From a virus: DNA of 47,057 bases. A program made the position numbers and the translations under genes. The stretch spans positions 1 to 47,057 of IMG/VR virus record IMGVR_UViG_3300040781_000137, one strand, 5' to 3'. The notes beneath the pieces are model-generated. The model saw nothing but the letters and a program-made list of their open reading frames with translations. It ran no database searches and was not told the origin of the DNA. This document shows positions 15,672 to 27,700 of the stretch, one piece after another (position 1 is the first letter of the stretch; each line of letters starts with the position of its first letter).

Positions 15672-18600
15672 ATGGCAAGAGCGATATCAAGAGCGGAAGC
15701 ATACGAAAAAGCACACGAGGTGTTCTCGCAAATTAATTTCAATAGTTTTGATTACAACACAATCAAAGAATCCTTGTTGGATTATGTGAAACTGTACTTT
15801 CCAGAAGACTTCAACGATTATATTGAAAGTAGTGAATTCATTGCTATCTTGGAAATGTTTGCATATGTAGGTGAGTTGCTTGCATATCGTGTTGATTTCA
15901 ATGCTCATGAGAACTTCATCTCAACCGCCCAACGTAAAGAATCAGTATTGCGTTTAGCGAAAATGATCTCATATAAAGCAACCCGAAACTTACCGAATCG
16001 GGGGTTGGTAAAGATGACATCAATCACTACTACAGATACAATTTACGATTCTGCGGGCAGAAACCTAGCTGGTCGTAAAATTCTGTGGAATGATCCAAAT
16101 AACTCTGATTGGAAGGAACAATTTCTGTTGATAATGAATCGAATTCTTGATCAAGAATTTGGCACAGTGAGTCCTGCCGATCGTGTTCAAGTAGATGATG
16201 TCTTGTTTGAGTTGTACACCCTAAACAACAACCCAGTATCAAGCAACTCAGGTAGTGTGTTCTCCTACGGTGCTTCAGTATCAGGACAAAACGTGCCAAT
16301 GGAGCTGGTTCCCACAGCACTCGACGACGCAGGTCCATATGAGAAGCGTCCTGAAGTTAGTTCAAAGTTTACGTTGATGTACGCGAGTGATGGTCTTGGC
16401 GACAATTCCGACACAACAGGCTTCCTGATGTTCACGAAGCAAGGTACGCTACAAAAAGTTCAACGCACATTTGATGGCATCACACCCAATCAAACTTTTG
16501 ACATATCAGTTGATAACATCAACGACACAGATGTGTACATCAACAACGTCGATCCAGACACCCGTCAAATCATTGTCGAAGATCCATTCGCAGAAGCTCT
16601 TCCTCATCTAACAACTGCTGATCTACGATATGGTGAGTGGATCCCCGTTGACGTAGGCAACGCACAGAACATCATGTTCAACACAAACAGAAACCGTCGC
16701 AAGTTTGAAGTAGAAACGCTTGCTGACGACCAAATTCGTATCATTTTCGGAGATGGTGAATTTTCAAACATTCCATCTGGCTCGTTTGACATTTGGTACA
16801 GAACATCCATTAACGAAAACATTACCATTCCACGAAACTCTATAAGCAACAAAAACGGTGCGTTCACATACAGTGATGCAGCTGGAAATGTGCAGACAAT
16901 ATCGTTCACTTTCTCACTGGTTAATTCTCTACAGAATGGTTCAGCATCTGAAACAATAGACCACATCCGTCGCGTTGCTCCATCAGTATACTATACACAG
17001 GATCGTATGGTGAATGGTCGCGATTACAACTCATTTATGTTGCAAGATCCATCTATTTTGAAGATGAGAGCCACGAACCGAACTTTCGCCGGCGATTCGA
17101 AGTATATTGCCTGGCATGATCCAAAAGAATATTATGAAGATGTAAAAATATTTGGAGACGATTTGGCTATTTTCTGGGAAGAGCGAACACCAATCACAGG
17201 TGGGTTATCTTCGGTGAATACCGCCCTTACTCCTTCTCAAATTCGCATACAAACAATCGAACCATTGCTTAGTTCGTCTGACGTATTCTCCGTCGTCGCC
17301 CCTGTTCTGGAGAGCTTCAATCTGGATCCAACAAACTACCGTAGAACATTCACGGCAGCAGAGGCGTCAAATATTGATATTGAACTAACTAAAGCACAGA
17401 ACGGTGCAGAGCCAAATGTTGATATGTACTATTATCTGAGCAACGATCAGTCAACTAACAACAATGACAACAACGTCACAACAGCTCCAATCGGCGAATG
17501 GCTTATAAATCCTGACACCAATTCAACAAACTTCCAGTTGGCGGGTGGTGTTATGTTATACGTGTTCCGAATTGAAAGTGTATTCTCATCAGGAACTGCT
17601 GTTGGTTGGGATGTTAGATATCGAACACGGCGACTAGTTGCACACAGTGAAACAACAAAATTCTGGAATACTACAACAACAGATACAGTTATAAACTTCG
17701 ATACACTGGACGGAACCACCGACAAGATTGTTGTGCTGCAAGCTAACCCGAACGCCACAGGCACAGCACTAATGTCTCAAAATACCGCTTTTGCGGTACT
17801 AGCTCAACGCCTAGTATCTGAAAACCTTCCTGATTCGGGTCTTCCAAATCAAAACGAATTGCAGATCTCACCAGCAGATGTTAATAATGATTCAGTGCCT
17901 GATGATATGCAACAATCTGAAATAATGGGCGCGTATGGTTCACCAACGTACGTTTACTTTTCGCGCGAATCAACATCTTCAGCATGGCAACCACAACCAG
18001 ACACGGCTGGTATACAATCACTGGTAGCGGCTGATGAAGCAAAAGTTGAAGATGAAAAACTTTATAAGAAACACGAAGGGCGTTACCCATTGAACTTCGC
18101 ATGGATGCACTCAACGCAAAACCTTGGATTAATTGATCCAGCTCCAAGCAACATCATAGATATGTTCATCATCACTGTTGGGTATTATACTGATCTACGT
18201 AGATATTTGAACAATCGGATTGATAACGCACCCATCCTACCAACACCTTATGAGTTGAAGAATTCATACTCTAACCTGCTGGAAAGCAAGATGATTTCAG
18301 ATGCTGTTATCCTACACCCAGGTAAATTCAAAATTCTATTTGGCCCACGCGCGATCAGCGCACTACAAGCTCGAATTAAGGTAATTCGCCCAACGCACAC
18401 CACTCTAACTGACAATGAGGTTAAGGTGCGGATCGTTGATATCATTAGAAATTTTTTCGATATTAATTATTGGGAATTTGGCGAGACGTTCTTCTTTACG
18501 GAGTTGGTCGCATCTATTCATGCAGAAGTAGGTTCAGAAGTTGATTCAGTTGTAATTGTACCAACATCATCCTCAACACAGTTTGGCGATTTGTTCCAGA

Positions 18601-18695
18601 TACAAGCAACAGAAGACGAGATGTTCATTCCGGATATCAACACCACAGACATAGATATTGTGAATACGTTTACGAAGACAAATATCAGACAGTAA
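15672..18695 (+). CDS. 6: gp6-like baseplate wedge protein
   Basis: 1007-aa wedge protein; T4 gp6 is 660 aa, so this one is half as long again. The N-terminus matches the family well: FNDYIESSEFIAILEMFAYV, GELLAYRVDFNAHENFISTA and AKMISYKATRNLPNRG. The mid region has ADDQIRIIFGDGEFSNIPSG, and the C-terminus has IHAEVGSEVDSVVIVPTSSS, TQFGDLFQIQATEDE. Two gp6 copies per wedge form the inner ring of the baseplate around the hub. The extra length is mainly in the central part (about 480-800), rich in Thr/Asn/Asp and probably surface domains. ATG at 15672 was chosen over an upstream TTG at 15660; the ribosome site (TGAGATT) is weak. Confidence 0.9.
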   Translation: MARAISRAEAYEKAHEVFSQINFNSFDYNTIKESLLDYVKLYFPEDFNDYIESSEFIAILEMFAYVGELLAYRVDFNAHENFISTAQRKESVLRLAKMISYKATRNLPNRGLVKMTSITTTDTIYDSAGRNLAGRKILWNDPNNSDWKEQFLLIMNRILDQEFGTVSPADRVQVDDVLFELYTLNNNPVSSNSGSVFSYGASVSGQNVPMELVPTALDDAGPYEKRPEVSSKFTLMYASDGLGDNSDTTGFLMFTKQGTLQKVQRTFDGITPNQTFDISVDNINDTDVYINNVDPDTRQIIVEDPFAEALPHLTTADLRYGEWIPVDVGNAQNIMFNTNRNRRKFEVETLADDQIRIIFGDGEFSNIPSGSFDIWYRTSINENITIPRNSISNKNGAFTYSDAAGNVQTISFTFSLVNSLQNGSASETIDHIRRVAPSVYYTQDRMVNGRDYNSFMLQDPSILKMRATNRTFAGDSKYIAWHDPKEYYEDVKIFGDDLAIFWEERTPITGGLSSVNTALTPSQIRIQTIEPLLSSSDVFSVVAPVLESFNLDPTNYRRTFTAAEASNIDIELTKAQNGAEPNVDMYYYLSNDQSTNNNDNNVTTAPIGEWLINPDTNSTNFQLAGGVMLYVFRIESVFSSGTAVGWDVRYRTRRLVAHSETTKFWNTTTTDTVINFDTLDGTTDKIVVLQANPNATGTALMSQNTAFAVLAQRLVSENLPDSGLPNQNELQISPADVNNDSVPDDMQQSEIMGAYGSPTYVYFSRESTSSAWQPQPDTAGIQSLVAADEAKVEDEKLYKKHEGRYPLNFAWMHSTQNLGLIDPAPSNIIDMFIITVGYYTDLRRYLNNRIDNAPILPTPYELKNSYSNLLESKMISDAVILHPGKFKILFGPRAISALQARIKVIRPTHTTLTDNEVKVRIVDIIRNFFDINYWEFGETFFFTELVASIHAEVGSEVDSVVIVPTSSSTQFGDLFQIQATEDEMFIPDINTTDIDIVNTFTKTNIRQ

Positions 18696-18738
18696 CAAGA
18701 CCCACATTTTCATGCGGTTTTTCGTGATGTTCCCTTTG

Positions 18739-18746
18739 TGTAAATA
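18739..18746 (+). promoter_or_regulatory. late-promoter-like site (TGTAAATA)
   Basis: Six or seven matches to TATAAATA, 30 bases before the giant gp7-position gene, followed by a GGAGA ribosome site. It lies in the 80-bp gap after gp6. Confidence 0.35.
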
Positions 18747-18775
18747 AGGGGAACAGAGTTGGAGAACCGCCTGAA

Positions 18776-21700
18776 ATGTCTGACAAATCGGATTATAATC
18801 TACCCCGCACGAAATTGCACGAATTGCTTCCTTCCGCATTGGATTCGGATGTAAACACAGCCGTCTTTGAAAACATATTCAACCGTTTCCTCACAAAGAA
18901 TGAAACACGAAAGACGGCTGGATATGTGGGTGAAGGAAATCCCAACGCCCTCACGTCGCGGCAGATTCACGAGCCTACTGTCGCTCGTCAGGCGAATCAA
19001 CTTCAGCCAGTTCTTTACAATAAGATAGGCTCTATTGACCACATGGCCTCCTGGCAGGATATTCTCAACGAACTAGAGCGTCTGGGAGTTGAGATTGATA
19101 AACTTCCTGACTGGGGCAAAACTACAATATTCAACTGGGTTCCACCTATAGACATTGACAAAGTTGTTAATTACCTTGATTACTATTGGGTAGACGACAA
19201 TAACAATGTCCCAGAGTATATTACAATTAAGAATCGTTGTCGAGTATTGGAAGACCGGTTAAACGCTTATCTACATATGATTGCTTTGAATAAAGCAACG
19301 TATCCTGTAGTCGGTATTGACACGGCTCCTACGGGTTCAACATTCACGTACAATCGTTTGATAATTGAAGGAGATTACACCAGCGTATTTGAAGAAGGTT
19401 TTGAGTTTCGTTATAATGACAACGTGGTAAATGTTGAACTGAGTGGACTAGATCATGTCGTCAATTCATCAGTTTTCAATGCAACAACCAACCAAACAAC
19501 AATCACGATCAACACTGGATTCGATACATCATCAGCTGGAGGCACAATCTCACTAAATGAAGGTGCATCCAAGAGAACGCAAGAGTATCTGGACCAATGT
19601 GCAACACCAAAAGGTCCTCTGGGTAAAGAACCAACCGTCACTGGCGTAAACCAATGGATTGTCGCGAATAAGTGGCAACATAGAACAACGGTAACTAATT
19701 TCTCAACAGCGAAACAAGCTAAAATTCCAATTATTGAGTATGATGATAATTTGGAACTTAATGAGTGGACGACCGCGGAACATGAGTGGAAGTATCGTGC
19801 TTCGCCCGCTAATTTGTTTGCCGTACACACCAAGCCAACTTTGATCGAATTGGTAGCACTTAATTACACAGCTACGACCGTCGCTGGTATTACAACGGTA
19901 ACGTTGTCAGAAACTGCTGGCAACCAAACGGATGTGTTTGTAACTGGTTCAATTTTTGAAAACCAAACAAATGAAATCATCGAAGTAGCTTCATCACACT
20001 ACACACAGACGGCAGCTGATCAACCATTTAAAACGGTTATAACACTAACAAACACCATTGTGGCAAGCACCGGGCAGTTGAACCCTGTCATCACTTCAGC
20101 TGGTGACGCATGGGCTGGATACAACCAACATTGGGTGTACTCAAGGCAATTAACATCCAGAGCCTTGCCACACCCAACAGCAAACCCGTTTGTGGATTTT
20201 CCATTGACAGGAACCGGAACAGATACAACAAGACACTATCAATACCAAGGCTCACCGTACGCAATGACGTTCACTATGACAGGAAATGGCATTCGTGTTC
20301 CAGCTACAACAGAACCTGGTACCGATCTGCGATTCTCGGAAACGCCTCAGTCTGGGTGGGAACTTCCTCAAACAGAAAGAGCGCTACTTGGATCCGACAA
20401 CATCAGAGTGTACATTGACGGAAAGCGCACGTATGGAAATTATATAGAACGTGATCACGTGTACGCTTATGGTGGAACTAACACCGATTTTGTTGCAGGC
20501 ATCACAATCAGTGAATCACTGTCGGCAGGACAAGTCGTCAGGGTTGAAATGGGTCCGGCATCGTTTAGTGATGTGGGACTTGAGTGGTTTGATGTCCGAA
20601 CGACAGAAAATGATGTTGTATATGCGGCAGCACCTGCATCCGGCACAACGAGAGTATCATTGGTCGAACACCGGAAGGTTGAACAGGATAAAACAGCTCC
20701 AAACCAATATCCTGAGTTTGATGTTTTCAACAACAACGGTTCACCTACATACGAAGCAAATTCGCTGATCGAGTTTGCTACCGATTCAGATTCTGTTATA
20801 GACCCCAACGTATCGCTTCGTTTGGTCACCAATACAGCACGAACGGAATTTAGCTTGAAACAATTGCTACTTGGTGCTAGTGATGAAATTTTAGCTTACA
20901 AATCATATGACAACTCTGACGCACAATACTGGGTTGATCATAACGCAAACCAGGTATGGTTCTGGAATCGCTTCGGTTGGACCCTGACAGGTTTCCAAGG
21001 TACATCATATGGTCCAGCAACCGTATCGCCAATACCCCCAACCTCGCCATTCATGGATATGGTTTGGTATGACACAACAAACAGAACTTTGATGTATTAT
21101 AGTGGTGTTGATTGGTTAGAGATGCCACAAGTGTTGTATTCATCTAGCAACCCACACCTACAAACAATCTGGCGCAAGGGGTTAAACGACGAGCAATTCA
21201 TACCGAAGAAGGTAGATTGGAAAGGCCGCACATTGTCTGAATACAATACAGAGCGGGATGAATTCATTGAGTCTTATACTCCAACAACCTCAGCACTGTC
21301 AGCCTGGTACAGTTCACAACTTAACGAGTTGTCGTTGGATGGCACGTGGGTTGGTGATTGGGATATCCCAGATCCACTTTATTATAACACCCAACACGAG
21401 AACCGTGCTACACTGACACTAACAGAACTGAACGAGCACTTTGGTACAATCAAGTCATCACAAGACCGTGAGCCAGGCATTGGCGGTTCGGCAGCATCCA
21501 AGTTTCACACAATTCGGTCTGAGGATGTTAACTATGGGCTGGGTGGAACAATTCATGAATATGGAATGAGCTTTGATACACTACTATCATCAGCATTCGT
21601 GAACAATGTAACGCCGATTACGTTATTTGAATTTGCCCGCGATCAGTACGAGATACTCCTAAACGCTCTCCGTGAAAACTTTAGAGGTGAGTTACCAAGC

Positions 21701-24700
21701 CTCATGTTGAATACTGATGTTGGTAACGTAACTGACTTCAGCAACACAATATCAACATTGGTGTTGGATCAATTCACACAGAATGACGCTAATAGCAACC
21801 TATATGGTGACAGCTCAACATTCATCGACACGACAAACACAGGAAACGACGTTGGCATGCAGAACTGGATTGCCACGCTTCCGTTCTTTAATATTCTACC
21901 AAGAGTTCAGCCAGTATATTTAACTGATGATGTTCGAGGCGTGAATCAAATAATTCACCACGATGGACATCGCAAGGATTATAACTTAACTGAAGCAACC
22001 AAAGATGCTATCGCCCGCCGAGTGATTCAATCTGTTGATAGTCGCTCGGGTGCAGCAGCACCATATAACCAACTTGGTCGGTTATCATCAACGTCACCAT
22101 CGGATACTATTGCAGACTTTTTGTTAGATTTCAACGACAGCATTACAAACCGCCGTGGTGTGTATTGGTATCAGGTGGTTGGTGGAACTCGAATATTGTA
22201 TCGGCTTGCCGTCGCAGCAGTAGGAACATCTCAACCACCAGCGACACTGCCAGATGGTGTATTGTGGATCGATACAACAACAGGTAGTCAGACGCTCCGC
22301 CAGAAGTCAGGTTTCACGTGGCCTGTTGTTGCTGGTCTGACTGTTGGAGATGGTAGGCTTCATAATGGAACAAACCCATCCGAAACGTCCACATCAACAG
22401 TATCGGCATGGGAGGTATTTGATATTGATGAATTCCTAGCTGATCTTGTACTTGAAGTGGAGAAACGTTTGTATTCAGCAGCACCTGAAAGTTTCGTTCC
22501 AGTATTTGACTTCAACTTATTACAACAAACCCCGTCAGATCTTGACCGGTACCACACTCTACAAGAACAAGCGTTCTTGGATTACGCCCGCCAGAGTGAA
22601 ATTCCAGCACCACTGGAAAACATAAGCTATGCAGCCACGGATGCTTTCACGTGGAATTACAAACACTCTGCACCAGGGCAGAGCCACAACATTGTAGGCA
22701 CAAGCTCGGTAACAAATACAGTAACACTTGCTGGCGAGGTCTCAAGTGATTTTGCTTCACTGCCAAAAGAAGTGTTCATCAAGAATACAGGCACAACGGA
22801 CGGAACATTTACAGCAATATCGGTTGTGGAATATAACGGACAAACAGTTGTCACAATAAGTGAGCCAGTTAATGATAGCCTGTCTGGTATTTTGTATTCT
22901 GCTCTATTACCGAAGGTCAGCGGAAACACAGGCGCCGAGTCAGCAGGTGACTGGAGAAGTTTATATCAGCAATACTATGGAACACCCTACCCACATCTTG
23001 AGCCTTGGAAACTTCAACAGTATTCCGATAAACCAATATGGTGGGACGCTGAATATAAAGACACAACTGGGACTCGTCGTTGGACGAACGCAATGTGGGT
23101 TGAGATTCAAGCTGGTCGCATTCCAGCAACACGTACCCTGCCTGATGGAATAACAATCTCATCAACGCCAACCAACGGGCAGACAACACAATACAACTAT
23201 TTCTCAGTTAACACTGCGACAGATACACTACTACCTCCATATTTCGCTGGCGGGTCGGGCGTCAACCGTTCAGTGTTCACGAACCTTGGTGAGATAACTT
23301 CACCAGCAGCAAACTATTCTTTCGGTGATAACGGACCGAATGAAACTAACTGGAGATTATCGTCTCAGTACCTGTACGATCAACTAGATGTTGCTTATCA
23401 AATGCAACCACTCAAAGTTATAGATGCTATGTTTGGTTTTGATAAGATTGAAGTCGCAGGTCTGCCTGTTGACACTCGCACCAATCAGGTACCGGCACAC
23501 AATCGCACGAAGTTCCACGGTGACATCGCTGATGACAACAGTATTGTACGTGCGTTGGGGTTCAATCAGTGGTACGTTAATTACAACAGATATCAGGGCT
23601 TTGATGCAAGTTTGGCTGATTTCCGTAGAATGTGGACAGACTGGACAGCACCATTAACATATCAGTTTGCCACATTCGTTGACACGGGTTCGTTCCAACT
23701 TGGTCACAGAACAGTACCGATCAGCGAATTTGATTATAAAATACTTTCAAAACGTTCTCCTGGTGTTGAAGATTTTTGGCTGAATGCTTTTGATGTGAAA
23801 GTACTAACCGTACCGCCAAAAATCACACGAATGAACAACGAAGATGATTGGAGACTAGAGCTGGATATCAACACTCCTCTAACACAGTCGATTGATTATT
23901 ATGATGTTCGCAACTATCCTTTCTCCGTGGATCTAAACACTAATGTGTGTGAATTATATCAGTATACGATTACGAACGTTAATTACTTCAACTCAACAAT
24001 ATCGGTACAATCGAAGCAAACAACAACGTTTAGTGCTGGCCGTGTGATAACTATCACAGGGTCAACGGGTAATGACGGCACATACACTGTACATTCATCA
24101 GTGTATGACGGAACGACGAATACCACGATCGTGTCGCTCGGTGAGACCCTGGACTCACCGATTACAAGCGGATCGGTTAGCGCCGAATACCGAGTAATAC
24201 CATGGGAGACGGGTGATCCGATTTACTTCACAACTAGTGATGTTCTACCAACACCGTTAATATCTGATCAACCCAACATTGGTCCTATAGTATATTATAT
24301 TATAGTTTTGAGTGATACCGAATTCCAAGTGGCTAACACAAGAGCGAATGCTCTTGCGGGACTGGAAGTTGGTCTATCGTCGATCGGTAGAGGTACACAA
24401 CACGTTAGTGAACTGCAGTCGACGTTTTACGCTCTCGATCAAGAATATACGAGTGCGTATTGGAGGCACTATGCGTTGGATACTAGCAACAAACTCACAA
24501 TTACGCCCCCAACCACAATACACGGAATGCAAGAGCTTGTTAATATCATTGATGGGTATTCGGTTGTTGTTAAAGAAGCTGGTTTCAGCATAAACGAAAA
24601 GAATAGCATCACTGACCCTGATTCGGGTCGAGTGGTTGATTGGCAGATTGAGATCGAGCGATTTATAGATTTTGCTTACTCTCTACAAGGACGGCGTGAT

Positions 24701-27700
24701 CAAAACATCAACAACAGATTCGAAGTGACGGCTGACTCAACAACCAATAGCTGGACGTGGGGCAATTATTCACCCAATTGGACAACAGGAACTGAAGTAA
24801 ACGTACTATCTTCAAACGGCCGCCTGCCTATACCAATCCTCCACGGTGTTCGCTATTATGTGATTATTGACTCAACTACAACTTTTCGTTTGGCACACAC
24901 AAAATTGGACGCCACAAGAGGTATTGCCCTCGATCTCGAAGACACACCTAGTGGTGCTACGTTGATGGTTTACCAATCTACAACAAAGACAACAAACTAT
25001 CCGTCACAAGAAATTAATCCTTTCCGTGATGCTATATTCTTCAACCAACCACGCGGCATTGTTTCCAATATGACAACGGGACCTTCAGAAGACATCCGCA
25101 ACACCCAGTTGTTGTTCGATCAATACGGTGAACCGTTGGATCGAGCTCACACGAGAATTTACCGACAGGATGAGCAGACGTTCATTCAGTGTGCTCGGAA
25201 TATTAAAAACCCGAATGTACCTAATATATTATTCACAAATCCGTATAACTTCCTGCACTTTGGTGGAGCTCACATCTTCATTGATGCTTACGAGCACGTG
25301 CTTGTATTCAACAGCGAGACAACGGAAGGAGCGTTGTTGTATGATCCATTTATCGGCTTGAACGTAACTAAATTCGAACTGCTGTTTAATCGCCAGGTTG
25401 AATTTACAGAACGTCCAAACGTTGGCGGGAGTTATTACTCAACATACTTTAATCAAGGGGCATCATTGCTGGACAACTTTGAAGCTAGTGTTGAAAATAT
25501 TCGTTATTTGTACGACGCTTACCAAGCAGTTGAATCAAAAGCGCTAACCGTACAATCAAGAACGTCACTTGGTTACGAAGGCCAGCAAGAATATCTCGCC
25601 GATCTAAATCTGAATCAAAAGTCACAATTCATTTTCTGGAGAGGTTTGATCCAGAATAAAGGAGCGGTTGAGAGTGTTCAAGCATTCATCAACTCGCGTC
25701 GTTTCATTGATGCGAACATTGACGAATTTTGGGCTTACAAGGTTGCGGACTTTGGTTCTGCAAACGACAAAGAGTATCCAGAATTATACATCACAACAGA
25801 GGATATTCGATCAAACGATTTCCGCATCCAGTTCACTGAAACGGGAGAAGTTATCCCCGGTTTTGGTAACGGTGGCTTCTCTGACATTGGTGCAGGGTAC
25901 GACATCACTGGTGAAGAAATCGAACTGGAAGATGATGGAATCACGCCAATTTCTTTGACTGACACGGATCGTTGGTTCGATCAACCTGATATTGTAAACA
26001 CGTTGCGTGATAATGGTTCAGCGCTGTACTTTGCTATGCACGTTGTTGCATCATCTGACATCACTGGTATAATAGATGTGCAGTATCGCCACAATTTCAA
26101 TACTGATTATGAGATTGTAACACTTGAAACAGAACCTGTTGGAACAATACTAGTGTACACCGAAATGGTTGGCAATGCTACTGAAGTGACCCTACCAGGT
26201 ACCAACAAGTACTTGACTTTTACTGGACACATTCAAGTAATCAAGAATGGTGCTATAATGAATAACCCAACAGACTACGAGCATGTAGCATCACCAGGTT
26301 CTTCATCATACTTCAGCACGAAGATTGCATTTACGTCACCACTAAAGATTGGCGATACGGTGCAGATCGTTTACAACAAAGCAACTCTTCAGCCAGAAAT
26401 GCATTTTGATAGAGTTAATTCAAACATCATCCGATTTAAGGACGCTCAGTTGATTGACCCGTCTCACATTATGAAGTTGTGGGGATATCGGGTGAACGAT
26501 AAAGCACAGAATCCGGGCAAGTTGGTTGACAGATTATCAGGCACTATCGTGACTGATATGCCGTTGTGGGATCCAGCTAGAGGTATACACTATAAGCTTG
26601 CAGAGTCAATTATATCTCTAAGAGCACCGTCCGATCCTGCCGTCTATACTGAAACGTTACAGTCTCAGAGCCTCGTCGGAACGTCTTTTACCCCCTGGAA
26701 CAGCACTGAAGTAGGCCACGTATGGATGGATACATCTAAACTTGGTTATGTGCCATACCACGACGACCGTGTGTTTCAAACACTTGACGAGCGTTTGAAG
26801 TATTGGGGATTGTTAGCCGATTGGTCAGAAATAACACTATACGAATGGGTTGAATCGGATCTGCCCCCTGATGAATACAACGACGCAGCACTGAACGAGG
26901 AAGGTGATAGTGAAATAGCAGAACACATCCGTAAGTCAGGCAAGGCAAGGGAAACGGTGTTTGAGCTTCACGACAATGGAGAGTGGGCTGTTGTTGACGA
27001 TAGACACCAAGAGTTCTCTGTTCTATTTGACGCATCTCCCGTATCTGGTACAACCGCCACGTATGAGTTTACACTTGACGCCACGATACTTGACATTGAT
27101 ACAGCTATAGATGCTGACACACAATACGTAAGTGTGTATGTGAATGGCATTGCTCGAATCTCTCCAACAGGCGAAGGTTTTGAAATTCCATCAACTCTGA
27201 TAATGGAAGTTGAAGGTGTGTCGGGTCCAGATATGGTTCGTTTCATTAAACGTATGCCGAGTGATTCGATTGTCGATCAACGTATAGTAGATGGAACAAT
27301 GGAACGTCGATATGAACATACGATCGTGCCTTATGTTGACAAGTTTGGACAAATCCAGAATCGGTATTACTTCTGGGTCGGGGACAAAGTTACAAGAAAC
27401 CTCAAGCAACCGATGTCGATAACATCTGCCCAGAGTCAGTTAACGACAATACCAACACCGTACATTGTGGTTGGCAATCCAGAGCAGGCAGATATTAGAG
27501 CATCAGCACTAACAGATCTGGACAAGTCGTGGCAGTATATGATCGGTGCAGGTGAAGGTGATGCTACATCATCGTATTACCAAATATCTGGTCAAACACA
27601 AGACGACTTCGCTGTTTGGAATGGTGGTGAACACGACCCATTACAGGCGTATGTGGTCGGCGACATAATCACCCTCGGCAACAACATGGAAGTGTTGGTT

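Noticed and set aside
18680-18775. terminator between gp6 and the giant protein
   Set aside because: T-rich stretch ATTTTCATGCGGTTTTTC has no stable hairpin before it; read-through is likely.
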